Positions 42,301 through 54,082 of a stretch of 64,000 nucleotides of DNA are shown piece by piece. The first letter of the stretch is position 1. The number at the start of each line of letters is the position of its first letter. Location: positions 61,724,734 through 61,788,733 of the forward strand of contig CM057462.1 of assembly GCA_030035585.1 (NCBI GenBank). Direction: 5' to 3'. Position numbers and translations under genes: made by a program. The notes beneath the pieces were generated by a model. The model saw only the letters and a program-made list of their open reading frames with translations. It did no database searches and had not been told where the DNA came from. Origin of the DNA: Dugong dugon. Its lineage: Eukaryota; Chordata; Mammalia; Sirenia; Dugongidae.

Positions 42301-43330
42301 TTGTTATGTTATCTATTGCTGTGCAACAAATTATTCCCAAATTGGGTGACTTAAAACAATAGTTATTATCTCACCTAGTTTCTATTAGTCAGGAATTCAG
42401 AAGTGGCTTAAATAGATGCTTCTGACTTAGGGTCTCTGATAAGATTGTACATAAGAGTTCAGCCTACAGACTGAGTCCAGTGCAACCAGATGGCGCCCGG
42501 CTCCCACCACTGACTGCTCTGACAGGGATCAAAACAGAGGGTCCCGGACAGAGCTGGAGAAAAATGTAGAACAAAATTCTAACTCCCCCCAAAAGACCAG
42601 ATTTATTGGCCTGACAGAGACTTGAGAAACCCCAAGAGTATGGCCCCCAGACACCCTTTTAGCTCATTAATGAAGTCACTCCCGAGGGTCACCATTCAGC
42701 CAAAGATTAGACAGTTCCATAAAACAAAATGAGACTATAGGGGCACACCAGCCCAGGGACAAGGACTAGAAGGCAGGAGGGGACAGGATAGCTGGTAGTA
42801 GGGAACCCAAGGTTGAGAAGGAACAATGTTGACATGTGGTGTTGTTAACCATTGTCATAAAACAATATGTGTACTAACTGTTTAATGAGAAATATTGGAT
42901 CTGTAAACTTTCATCTAAAGTACAATTAAAAAAAAAAAAGAGGTCAACCTCGGCTGCAGTCATTTAAAGGCTTGACTGGGATTGTAGGATCCACTTCAAA
43001 GATAGCTCACTCACATGGCTAGCGGGATGGTGTTGGTTGTTGGCAGGAGGCTTCAGGTCCTTATCATGTTTACCCCTCCGTAGAGCTGCTTGAGCATCCT
43101 CATGGCTAGGTGACTGGCTTCCAAGAGTGAGTGACCCAAGACAGCAAGATGGAAGTGCCAATGTCTATTGTGACCTATCACTGGAAGCCACAGACTGTCA
43201 GTCCCACTATATTTTATTAGTCACACAGGGAAATCCAGATGCAATGTGCGAGAAGAGTACACAAGGGTAAAAAACAGGAAGCAAGGATCATAGTGGGGTC
43301 ATCTTGGTGGCTGGCTACCCAGATGACCTT
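42301..43330 (-). mobile_element. Ancient mammalian repeat split by an L1 fragment
   Basis: CTATTGCTGTGCAACAAATT, GTGACTTAAAACAATAGTTA and CAGGAATTCAGAAGTGGCTT, then past the L1 GGCTTGACTGGGATTGTAGG, TAGCTCACTCACATGGCTAG and GGTCATCTTGGTGGCTGGC. This is a widespread mammalian LTR/DNA-type repeat; I cannot name the family with certainty, and the strand is nominal. Confidence 0.55.
42466..42937 (+). mobile_element. L1 3'UTR fragment with 13-bp duplication
   Basis: CTGAGTCCAGTGCAACCAGA to CATCTAAAGTACAATTAAAA plus poly(A). It belongs to the same 3'UTR type as 15761-16960 but has a single, unduplicated tail. AAGAGTTCAGCCT (42453-42465) and AAGAGGTCAACCT (42938-42950) flank it. Confidence 0.9.
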
Positions 43331-45494
43331 AGGGTTCAAACTTCTTTTTTTTTTCTTTTTCTTTTTTTTCATACAAAAATTTGTACATACATTGTTATGT
43401 GACCCGAATTGCTCTCCCCATACTGTGACAGCACACTCCTCCTTTCCACCCCTGATTCCCCATGTCCATTCAACAAGCTCCTAACCCTCTCTGCCTTCCT
43501 TCCCATCTCACCTCCGGACAGAAGCTGCCCATTTAGTCTCTTGTATCTCCTTGAGCTAAGAGGCACACTCCTCACGAGTATCACTTTATGTCCCACAGTC
43601 CGGTCCAATCCCTGTCTGAAGAGTTGGCCTCGGAAATTGTTTTAGTTCTGGCCTGATAGAGAATCCAGGGACCATGCTTTCCGGGGTTCTTCCAGTCTCA
43701 GTCAGACCATTAAGTCTGGTCTTCTTACTAGAATTTGAGTTCTGCACCCCACCTTTCTCCTGCTCCATCAGGTTCTCTCTGTTGTGTTCCCTGTCAGGAA
43801 GGTCACTGGTGGTAGCCAGGCACAATTTAGTTCTTCTTGTCTCAGGCTTATGAAGTCTCTGGTTTATGTGGTCCTTTCTGTCTCTTCGGCTACTACTTTC
43901 TACTTTCCTTGTGTCTTTGGTGTTCTTCATTCTCCTTTACTCCAGGTGGTTGGGACCAACTGATGTATCTTAGATGGCTGCTTGCAAGCTTTTTAAGACC
44001 CCAGATGCCACTCACCAAAGTAGGATGCAGAACATTTTCTTAATAAACTTTGTTATGCCAATTGACCTAGATGTCCCCTGCAAGCATGGTCCCCAGATCT
44101 CTACCCCTGCTGCTCTGTCCCTCAAAGTGTTTGACTGTATTGAGGAAACTTCTTAGCTTTGGTTTAGTCCAGTTGTGCTGACTTCTCCTGGAGTGTGTGC
44201 CGTCCTTCCCTTCACCTAAGATAATTCTTATCTACTATTTAGTTAGTAAATAACCCTCACCATCCCTCCCCACCCTTGTAACCATCAAAGAATGTTTCCT
44301 TCTGTGTTTAAACCTTTCCTTGAGTTTTTATAATAGTGGCCTTATACAATATTTGTCCTTCTGTGACTGACTAAATTCACTCAGCACAATGACCTCCAGC
44401 TTCCTCCATACTATGTTTCACGGCTTCATCGTTGTTCTTTATCATTGCGTAGTATTGCATTGTGTGGATATACCATAATTTGTTTATCCATTTGTCCATT
44501 GATGGGCACCTAGGTTGTTTCCATCTTTTTGCTATTGTGAACAGTGCTGCAATGAACGTGGGTGTGCATATATCTATTCGTGTGACGGCTCTTATTTCTC
44601 CAGGATATATTCCAAGGAGTGGGATACCTGGATAGCATGGTACTTCTATTTCTAGCTTTTTAAGGAAGTGCCAAATCGATTTTCAAAGTGGTTTTACCAT
44701 ATTACATTCCCCCCAACAATGTAAAAGTGTTCCAGTCCTCCACAACCTCTCCAGCATTTGTTATTTTGTGTTTTTTTGGATTAATGCTAGACTTGTTGGC
44801 GTGAGATGATACCTCATTGTAGTTTTGATCTGCATTTCTCTAATGGCTAATGATCGTGAGCATTTCTTCATATGTCTGTTAGCTGCCTGAATATCTTCTT
44901 TGGTGAAGTGCCTGTTCATATCCTTTGCCCATTTTTTAATTGGGTTATTTGACTTTTTGTTGTTGGGGTTTTGCAGTATCTTGTAGATTTTACAGATTAG
45001 ATGCTGATCAGATTTGTCATGGCCAAAAATTGTTTCCCAGTCTGTAGCTTGTCTTCTGACTCTTTTGGTGAAGTCTTTTGATGAGTGTAAGTGTTTGATT
45101 TTTTGGAGCTCCCATTTATCTAGTCTCTCTTCTGGCGCTTGTGCATTGTTACTTATGGTTCGTATTCTGTTCATGCCATGTATTAGGGCTCCTATTAGTA
45201 TTGTCCCTATTTTTTCTTCAATGATCTTTATCGTTTTTGATTTTATATTTAAGTCTTGGATCCATTTTGAGTTAGTTTTTGTGCATGGTGTGAGGTATGG
45301 GTCTTGTTTCAGTTTCTTGCAGATGGATATTCAGTTATGCCAGCACCATTTGTTACAGAGACTGTCTTTTCCCCAATTAATGGACTTTGGGCCTTTGTCA
45401 AATATCAGCTGCTCATAGGTGGATGAATTTATGTTTGGATTCTCAATTCTGTTTCTTGGTCTATGTATCTGTTGTACCAGTACCAGGATGTTTT

Positions 45495-46232
45495 TTTTGT
45501 TTGTTATATATATATATATATATATATATTGTACTTTAGATGAAGGTTTACAGAACAAATAGTTTCTCGTTAAACAGTCAGTACACATATTGTTTTATGA
45601 CATTGGTTAACAACCCCACGACATGTCAACACTCTCCCTTCTCAACCTTGGAGGACTTTTTCTTTTTTTTTTTTTTGGTGAAAATATACACAGCCAAAGT
45701 TACATCATTTCAAAAGTTTCTACGCGAACAATTCAGTGACATGGATTACATTCTTCCAGTTGTGCTGCTAATCTCACTATCTTTTTCCAAATTGTTCCAT
45801 CACCATTATCTTCAACTCACTGCCCCCTAGGCATCCCATGAAACCTTTTCAGTTGTTGTTATCAATTTGATCTCACATAGATAATTCTTTTTTTTTTCTT
45901 TTGCACCTTAGATAAAGGTTGGCAGAACAAATAGTTTCTCATTAAACAGTTAATATACATATTGCCGTATGACAATGGTTAACAACTCCAGGACATGTCA
46001 ACACTGTCCCTTCTCAACCTTGGGTTCCCTATTACCAGCTTTCTTGTCCCCTCCTGCCTACTAGTCCTTGTCCCTGGACTGCTGTGCCTCATTAGTCCCA
46101 TTTTGTTTTATGAGGCTGTCCAATTCCCAGTTGAAAAGTGAACTTCGGGAGTGACTTCACCACTGAGCTAAAAGGATATCTGAGGGCAATACTCTGGGGC
46201 TTCTCCAGTCAGTCAGGCCAGTAAATCTGAGG
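45495..46232 (-). mobile_element. Truncated L1 (3'UTR only) nested in the full-length L1
   Basis: It splits ORF2 between KTAW (46235) and the next codons (45480). ACCAGGATGTTTT (45482-45494) and ACCAGGCTGTTTT (46233-46245) are its target-site duplication. The tail is an AT microsatellite instead of pure poly(A). It contains the duplicated tail structure also seen at 15761. Confidence 0.92.
45504..45530 (+). repeat. (TA)n microsatellite in an L1 tail
   Basis: About 12 TA units at the 3' end of the nested L1, where poly(A) is expected. Confidence 0.92.
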
Positions 46233-46494
46233 ACCAGGCTGTTTTGACTACCGTGGTGGTATAATAGTTTCTAAAATAAGGGAGTGTGGGGCCTCCAACT
46301 TTGCTCTTCTTCTTGAGTAATGCTTTACTTATTTGGAATTTCTTCCCTTTCCATACGAAGTTGGTGATTTGTTTCTCCATCTCATTAAAAAATGCCAGTG
46401 GAATTTGGATCTGGATTGCATTGTATCTGTAGATAGCTTTTGGTAGAATTGACATTTTCTTAATGTTGAGCCTACCTATCCATAAGCAAGTGTG

Positions 46495-46757
46495 TTTTTC
46501 CACTTATGCAGGTCTCTTTTGGTTTCTTGCTGTAGCATCTTGTAGTTTTCATTGTATAGATCTTTTACGTCCCTGGTTAGATTTATTCCTATTTTATCTT
46601 CTCGGGGGCTACTGTAATTGTTACTGATTTGGTGATTTCCTCTTCGAGGTTCTCTTTTTTGGTGTAAAGGAATCTAGATTTATTCCTACGTATTTTACAT
46701 TCTTGGAGGCTATTGTAAATGGTATTGATTTGGTGATTTCCTCTTCGAGGTTCTCTT
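46495..46757 (-). repeat. Extra direct copies of an ORF2 segment
   Basis: The block around TTTCCACTTATGCAGGTCT and CTCTTCGAGGTTCTCTTT, present once in a normal ORF2 (46968-47140 here), recurs at 46495-46672 and, in part, at 46673-46757. Confidence 0.88.
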
Positions 46758-46965
46758 TTAAGGATGGAATAAAGAAATTCATAGAATCAAATGAGAATGA
46801 AAACACACCCTACCAGAACCTTTGGGACACAGCAAAAGCAGTGCTCAGAGGTCAGTTTATAGCAATAAATGCACACACCCAAAAAGAAGAAAAGGCCATA
46901 ATCAAAACATTAACCCTACTACTGGAACAAGTAGAAAGAGAACAGCAAAAAAAGCCCTCAGGAGC
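46758..46965 (+). repeat. Inverted duplicate of an ORF2 segment
   Basis: These 208 bp are the reverse complement of 48360-48567 with about five mismatches by eye. It encodes, on the plus strand, the linker after the endonuclease ([19 protein letters not shown]). It is in the opposite orientation to the rest of ORF2. Confidence 0.93.
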
Positions 46966-49811
46966 ATGTTTTTCCACTTATGCAGGTCTTTTTTGGTTTC
47001 TTGCAGTAGTGGCTTGTAGTTTTCATTGTATCGGTCTTTTACGTCTCTGGTTAGATTTATTCCTAAGTATTTTATCTTCTTGGGGGCTATTGTAAATGGT
47101 ATTGATCTGGTGAGTTCCTCTTCGAGGTTCTCTTTGTTGGTGTAAAGGAATCCAACTGATTTTTGTATGTTTATCTTGTATCCTGAAACTTTGCTGAAAT
47201 CTTCTATTAGTTCCAGTAGTTTTCTTGAGGATTCTTTGGGGTTATCTGTGGATAAGATCATATCATCTGCAAATAGAGATACTCAGACTTCTTCTCTACC
47301 AATTTGAATGCCCTTTATTTCTTTTTCTAGCCTAATTGTTCTGGCTAAGACAATGTTGACTGAGAGTGGTGATAAAGGGCATCCTTGTCTGGTTCCCGTT
47401 CTCAAGGGGAATGCTTTCAAAACCTCTCCTTTTAGGATAATGTTGGCTGTTGGCTTTGTATAAATGCCCTTAATTATATTCAGGAATTTCCCTTCTATTC
47501 CTATTTTGTGGAGAGTTTTTATCATGAATGGTGTTGGACTTTGTCAAATGCCTTTTCTGCATCGATTGATAAGATCATGTGGTTCTTGTCTTTTGATTTG
47601 TTTATGTGATGGATTACATTGATTGTTTTTTTAATGTTGAACCATCCCTTTATACCTGGCATAAATCTCATTTGGTCATGGTGAATTATTTTTTTGATAT
47701 GCTGCTGAATTCTATTGGCTAGACTTTTGTTGAGGATTTTTGCATCAATGTTCATGAGGGATATTGGTCTGTAATTTTCTTTTTTTGTGGTGACTTTACC
47801 TGGTTTTGCTATCAGGGTTATGCTGGCTTCATAGAATGAGTTTGGGAGTATTTCATCCTTTTCTATGCTCTTAAATACCTTTAGTAGTAGTGGTGTTAAC
47901 TCTACTCTGAAAGTTTGCTAGAATTCTCCAGTGAAGCCATCCAGGCCAGGGCTTTTTTTTTTGTTGGGATTTTTTTTAATTACCTTTTCAATCTCTTCTT
48001 TTGTTATGCATTTATTTAGTTGTTCTACCTCTGTTTGTGTTAATTTAGGTAGGTAGTGAGTTTCTAGAAATTTGTCCATTTCTTCCAGGTTTTCAAATTT
48101 GTTAGAGTACAATTTTTCATAGTATTCTGTTATGATTCTTTACATTTCAGTTGGGTCTGTTGTAATATCACCCATCTCATTTCTTATACGGGTTATCTGC
48201 TTCCTCGCCTGTGTTTCTTTTGTCAGTTTGGCCAATGGTTTATCAATTTTGTTGATCTTTTCAAAGAACCAGCTTTTGGTCTTGTTAACTCTTTCAATTG
48301 TTTCTCTATTCTCTATTTCATTTAAGTATGCTCTAATTCTTATTATTTACTTTCTTCTGGCTCCTGAGGGCTTTTTTTGCTGTTCTCTTTCTACTTGTTC
48401 CAGTAGTAGGGTTAATGTTTTGATTATGGCCCTTTCTTCTTTTTGGATGTGTGCATTTATTGCTATAAACTGACCTCTGAGCACTGCTTTTGCTGTGTGC
48501 CAAAGGTTCTGGTAGGGTGTGTTTTCATTTTCGTTTGATTCTATGAATTTCTTTATTCCATCCTTAATTTCTTCTATAACCCAGCAGTTTTTGAGCAAGG
48601 TGTGGTTCAGTTTCCATGTGTATGATTTTTTTCCCTTGCTTTTTCTCTTGTCGGTTTCTACTTTTATGGCTTTATGGTCAGAAAAGATGCTTTGTAATAT
48701 TTCAGCACTTTGGATTTTGTTAAGGTTTGCTTTATGGCCTAATATGTGGTCTATTCTGGAGAATGTTCCACGTGCGTTGGAAAAGAAGGTATACTTGGAT
48801 GCAGTTGGGTGCAGTGTTCGGTATACGTCTATGAGATCAAGTTGGCTGACTGTAGCATTTAGCTCTTCCATGTCTTTGTTGAGCTTCTTTCTGTATGTTC
48901 TGTCCTTTACCGAAAGTGGTGCGTTGAAATCTCTTACTACTACTGTGGAGCTGTCTATCTCTCTTTTCAGTGCGGTTAGAGTTTGTTTTATGTATTTTGG
49001 AGCTCTGTCATTGGGTGCATAAATATTTATTATAGTTATGTCCTCCTGGTGTATTGACCCTTTGATCATTATATAGTGTCCTTCCTTGTCCTTTGTGGTG
49101 GATTTTACTTTAAAGTCTATTTTGTCAGAGATTAATAGTGCCACTCCTGCTCTTTTTTTGAGTCTTGTTTGCTTGATATATTTTTTTCCATCCTTTGAGT
49201 TTTAGTTTGTTTGTGTCTTTAAGTCTGAAGTGTGTCTCTTGTAGGCAGTATATAGACGGATCGTGTTTTTTCATCCAATCTGCCACTCTCTGTCTCTTTA
49301 TTGGTGTATTTAGTCCATTTACATTCAGCATAATTATTGATAGGTATGAGTCTAGTGCTGTTATTTTGATCTCTTTTTGTGTGTGTTGTTCACAGTTTCT
49401 TTGTTCCACTTAATTTTCTGTGCTGAGTCATTTTTCTTTACGTATTTTCTTTTCATCTTTTTCATTATTGTTAATTTTGTGTTTGCTGAGTCTTTATATT
49501 TTTCTAGTTTTTTATTTTGACTTGTAGGATTGTTAGTTTCCTTTGTGGTTACCTTAATATTTACCCCTATTTTTCTAGGTTTATACCAGTCTTTTATTTC
49601 TTTATATCGCCTCGACTTCCTCTCCATATGAAAAATCTATGTCTACAGTTTTTAAGTCCCTCTTTTTTGTTTAATGTTGTCATCTTTTACATATTGACAT
49701 CTGTTTCCCTATTTTCAGTGTTTTAGCTTTGATTTACTTTCGTGACTTTTCTTTCTGGGTTTATATCTGGTTTCTCTGTCCTGTGTTCTAGTCTTGGGTT
49801 GTTATCTGATG

Positions 49812-50805
49812 TTACTGATTTTCTAACTGGAGGACTCCCTTTAGTATTTCCTGTAATTTTGGTTTGGTTTCTGCAAATTCCCTAAACATCTGTTTATCTG
49901 GAAATGCCCTAATTTCACCATCATATTTTAGAGACAGTTTTGCTGGATATGTAATTCTTGGCTGGCAGTTTTTTTCCTTCAAGGCTTTATATATGTTATC
50001 CCATTGCCTTCTTGCCTGCATGGTTTCTGCTGAGTAATCCAAGTGTATTCTTATTGACTCTCCTCTGTAGATGACTTTTCTTTTATCCCTAGCTGCTCTT
50101 TAAATTCTCTCTTTATCTTTTGTTTTGGACAGTTTGATTATAATATGTCTTGGTCACTTTCTTTTGTGATCTACCTTATGTGGGGTTCAATGAGCATCTT
50201 GGATATCTTCTCATCTTTCACAATATCAGGGAAGTTTTCTGCCAACATATCTTCAACTATTCTCTCTGTATTTTCTGCTATCTCCCCCATTCTGGAATTC
50301 CAGTCACTCATAGGTTATTCCTCCTGATAGAGTCCCACATAATTCTTAGGGTTTCTTCATTTTTTTAAATTCTTTTATCTGATTTTTCCTCAAATAAGTT
50401 GGTGTCAAGTGCTTTATCTTCAATGCCACTAATTCTGACTTCCTTTGCCTCAGTTCTGCTCCTATGACTTTCTATTGAGTTGTCTAATTCTGAAATTTTA
50501 TTGTTAATCTTCTGGATTTCTGATTGCTGTTTCTCTATGGATTCTTGCCGCCTGTTAAATTTGTCATTATGGTCTTCTCTAATCTTTCTAATTTCCTCTG
50601 TTGCGTCTTCTGCTTTTTGATTGATTTCCTTCCTAATTTCTTGAAGAGTTCCGTATATTAATCTTTTGTATTTTGCCTCTGGTAATTCCAAGAAATTTTC
50701 CTCCTCTGAGAAATTTCTAGATTCTTTATTTTGGAAGCTTGCTGAAGCCATCATGGATTGCCTCTTTATGTGATTTGCTATTGACTGTTGTCTCCAAGCC
50801 ATCAA
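49812..50805 (-). pseudogene. L1 ORF1 (RNA-binding coiled-coil protein), broken
   Basis: ORF1p forms trimers that coat L1 RNA. The N-terminal part is open from MMAWRQQSIANHIKRQ (50805) to about 50365 and is rich in Glu, Lys, Gln and Asn with heptad-like spacing (IEKQQSEIQKINNKISELDN), the coiled coil. The C-terminal domain is open at 49812-50042 (TMQARRQWDNIYKALKEKNC, ITYPAKLSLKYDGEIRAFPD). Between them the RRM region is interrupted by stops and frame changes. Total span about 331 codons, a normal length. Confidence 0.88.
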
Positions 50806-52161
50806 TAAGTTATTACATTTTTTATTTTATATTTGCTTACTGTGTCCTATCTTATTGTTTTGTTTTGATATGCCCAAATAGGGTGCTCGCGTGAGCTAGT
50901 TTGATTATTGGCACCTTTGAAGCTGTAATGTCCTGTCACCAGGTGGTTAGATCTGTTACTAGGTATGTGAGCTCAGGAGTCTTCCCACTCCTACTGTATG
51001 GATTCAGCTCAAGGGCCCAGGTAGATAGCCACCAAGAGTGTGTTGTAGGCTCTCACTTACAGTCCTAGACAGGCATGGGTGATTGGTGTAGGCACAGGCA
51101 TCTGGCTGCAGCAGGGGGACACACTCTGAGCAAGGCAAGGGGCTGACGTCCACCCCTGAGTGTCCAGGAGGAAGGTGTGTCCCTGTTCTCTAGAGCATGT
51201 AGGTGGGTGGGTTTTGCAGCTGGACTATGAGCACCTAATGCTGTTGGCTGTAAGGACTGAGGGGCATCTCTTATTCATGGGTCCCTACTGCAGGTGGCTA
51301 GGTGGTGTGGGTGCCCACCAATCCTCAGGCCCCAGACGTGCATAGGTGAAGACCCTGCTTAATGGGCAGAGCAATGTCATATGTCAAGAATCTGCTACTT
51401 CACAGCTGAAACAGTTGAAGTAGACTTCCACTATATACCCTGTTGTGCTGCAGTAATGAAGGCCTACACTGTTGAAATGGGCCCACACAAGTTTATGCAG
51501 GGAGAAAGGCACTCAAAATCTGTGGATCCCTTATGCCCATGCTTAGGCAAAGGAGCTGTGCCTACCCTGGGTTCCTGGCTTAGGGGAGCCAGCAGTTTAT
51601 TTCTTCCTTGTCTGTTAATTTGTTCACTCTCCAAAGCAGGGGGAATGGCACCAAGCTTGTGAGGGATCCTACTTCCAGCCCAGGTGACTCCACAATTGCT
51701 GAAGCCAGTCAGGGACCCAGTGCAGAGCAGGGAGGTAAATGGGAGAGAGGTTTTTCCCTAAGGAGGGTGTTTTCGATCCGCGCGGTAGGCCATACGCAAG
51801 TACTTATCTTTCATCAAGGGCTGCTTCTCACTGGTTCTGGGTGGCCGTGTAGAGTCTCTGGTGCTGGTTCTCTCCCGGTGCAGAAAACGTGCCTCCCAAG
51901 CACGGCTGCTTGCCTGCCTCACTGGTCACCCACGACCTGATCAGGCCTGAACGGCTCAGGCTCTCGCCAGGTCAGGTCTGGCAACTCCTTGCTGATTCTG
52001 AACCGTCTCTCCCTCTCCCTTCCAGTCAGTCCAGTTCCTCAACTCTGCCTTTGATGTTCAGGGCTCCCAGATTGCCATATATGATCAAATCACTTGTTTT
52101 TTCGGGTCTTTGTTGTAAGAGGGTCCATCGGAGGCATCTAACTACTCTGCCATCTTGGCCC
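50806..52161 (-). promoter_or_regulatory. L1 5'UTR (internal promoter region)
   Basis: About 1.36 kb between the L1 5' end and the ORF1 start. L1 5'UTRs carry the internal RNA polymerase II promoter. The first 20 bases include CAAGATGGC, a YY1-type site common at L1 starts. Present activity is unknown. Confidence 0.7.
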
Positions 52162-52179
52162 AGGGTTCAAACTTCTGAA

Positions 52180-53250
52180 ACTTGGTGATATCCATGTCCC
52201 CTCCCTCTCTTCAAAGCAGCAGGTGCATACAGGCATTGTATTTCCTCAGTGGCCACTTGGTCTTTACACTAAGTTCTCATTAGCTGCCTTTCTTGACCTT
52301 CTAAATCTTCTTGGCCTGGTAGAATCATAAATCCTAGGTGTCACAGCTGGAAGCCATCTAGTCCAAGTTCATCTTCACAGATGGGGAAACTGAAGCTGGT
52401 AAAAGGCAAAGGAATTGTTCAGGGTCACCGAGAAAGTTAGTTACAAAGCCATGGCCTGTAGTTTTTGTGTTTAATGTGCATCACACATGCCCGATAAGAT
52501 GTGAATTTAAATACACCAGACTGAAATTCCACCACTGCATCATAACACCTACTTAAAGCCTTGAACTGCCTGCAGCCCTAACAACAACAGGTCAAGGGTA
52601 TGGTGGATTCCAGGCAAGGGATAGAGGGATAGGGAAAATGGAGTCTTTGTGGGAGGAAAGGTAAATGATAGGCCCCTGGCAACCCCATTCAGAATTGTCC
52701 ATCTCCCTGGGTGACTCTGACACCACAACCGAAGAAAGCAAGAAGGTGTTTCTCCTTTAAAGCCTCCACCTTGAGACCCAGCCTTCTCTCCCAGTCTGAG
52801 CTCAGCCAAACATGCAGACAATAGAACAAGTTAACTCTGTGGGTGGAATAGCTGAAGGTACACCTGGAATGCCTGCTGAACTTGTATCTCTAGCAAAGTT
52901 TGGATTTTGACAGCACACTCCCGGAGACTGTCCTCCCAGGCTCTGGGTCTACCTTTCTGGTCACTCACAAGAGGCTGGTGGAGCCAGCTTCAGCAGAATC
53001 TCCCCTCCACTCAGTCTGTTGGGACTCTAAGTATCTATGACAAGTTTCCATACCAGCATGCATGTTATTTCTCTTTAAAGTAAATTTGTCAATTTATTAT
53101 AGTAGACATTGGATGACTCTTCATAAAGGAAGGATAAACAGAGAAACTAAATAAGGAGCAAGACTTAATGAAATAGAAACACTTGCATCCTTATTGCTGA
53201 TATAAGCTCCATCTCAGCTCCAGTCACCTCCAAAGACTAAAGAGAGGCAG
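52180..53250. other. Mostly unique intron with a MIR-like piece
   Basis: About 52330-52450 (AATCATAAATCCTAGGTGTC, GATGGGGAAACTGAAGCTGG) is an ancient SINE-like relic. The rest shows nothing recognisable. Confidence 0.45.
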
Positions 53251-53254
53251 AAAT

Positions 53255-53535
53255 GGGTCCTCGTCACTCTGAAGGTCTCAACTTAAACCTCACCTCCTCC
53301 AAGAGCCTCCTCCAACCACCTTACTTAGGGTTTAACCACCCTGTTATTCTCCACTGTGAACCCTGTCTGTTGCCCTCTTGTAATTATGCATGCACTTATT
53401 TGTTTAGTTGTTTACTGTCTATCTCCCTTACGAGGCTATAAATTTCATGAAGATGTGGACAATGGCTCTTATTCCCCGTCCTGTACCCAGTGTCCAACAA
53501 AGTCCTGGCACTCAAGAAGTGATTGTTCTTGCCTC
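53255..53535 (+). mobile_element. L2 LINE 3' fragment
   Basis: AAGGTCTCAACTTAAACCTC, ACCTCCTCCAAGAGCCTCC, CACTTATTTGTTTAGTTGTT and GAGGCTATAAATTTCATGAA follow sense L2. Confidence 0.8.
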
Positions 53536-53957
53536 CATAGAAGAGTGTTTTCCTTTGCCATATGCCTGAGAATTGGGACATCTGGAGGAGAGTCCATTTT
53601 CCTAATTTGGCATCAGGATCAGATGAGAGCTTCTCCAACACACTCCCAGGGAGAGGCGTGTGCATCCTCTTCTGTCTGGGTCTCACATGCTGTGTCTCCA
53701 GCATCTGGCAAGGATCCCTGTCTATCCTCCAGCTGACTGGCTCGGGCTGACTTCCCAACCCCACTCCTGTCAGCCCCGATTCCCAGGGTTGGACTGTTCA
53801 TCACATCTTTGTCCTGTGGGGTCGTGGTTGGATCTTCCGGAGGATCCTGCTCTGCCAGCCCACCCCATCCTCTCCATAGCCACATCCTGTCCAGCCCCAA
53901 GACAAGATGCATCTCTGACCTGATGCCTGATAGGACAGCCTGGATTGCGGAAGTCTG

Positions 53958-54082
53958 AGGGCCTGGTGATCTACTTCCATAAGTATTACAGACACTGAAA
54001 AATCTATGGAGCACAGTTCTATGCTGAAACACTTGGGGTAGCCACAAGTTGGAATCAACTCGACAGAAATGGGTTTGTGCCT
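53958..54082 (+). mobile_element. AfroSINE lacking its tRNA-like head
   Basis: Begins GGGCCTGGTGATCTACTTCC and continues to ATCAACTCGACAGAAATGGG. The 5' third with the polymerase III boxes is missing. Confidence 0.85.

Larger units (their letters stand above)
44328..49364 (-). pseudogene. L1 ORF2 (endonuclease-reverse transcriptase), broken
   Basis: The endonuclease domain is at about 48600-49364: [24 protein letters not shown] (usual GDFN changed to RDFN) and SDHKAI. Reverse transcriptase follows: [52 protein letters not shown] and FADD (near 47255), so the catalytic aspartates are still encoded. The C-terminal domain is at 44328-45495. It is inactivated by frameshifts (for example near 49130 and 47525), the inserted L1 (45495-46232) and the 46.5-47.1 kb rearrangement. 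The start codon is inferred by family comparison. Confidence 0.9.
43346..52161 (-). mobile_element. Full-length, coding-dead L1 with perfect 15-bp duplication
   Basis: On the minus strand it starts GGCCAAGATGGCAGAGTAGT, a classic L1 5' end, and ends in an A-rich tail (complement 43346-43370). AGGGTTCAAACTTCT occurs at 43331-43345 and 52162-52176. Order: 5'UTR (50806-52161), ORF1, about 0.4 kb inter-ORF, ORF2 and a 1-kb 3'UTR. Total 8.8 kb includes a nested 0.74-kb L1 and an internal duplication. It has the same orientation as GRIK3. Confidence 0.95.

Noticed and set aside
48132-49022. Long plus-strand open frames across the L1
   Set aside because: They are antisense shadows of L1 ORF2, with hydrophobic composition from the T-rich complement.
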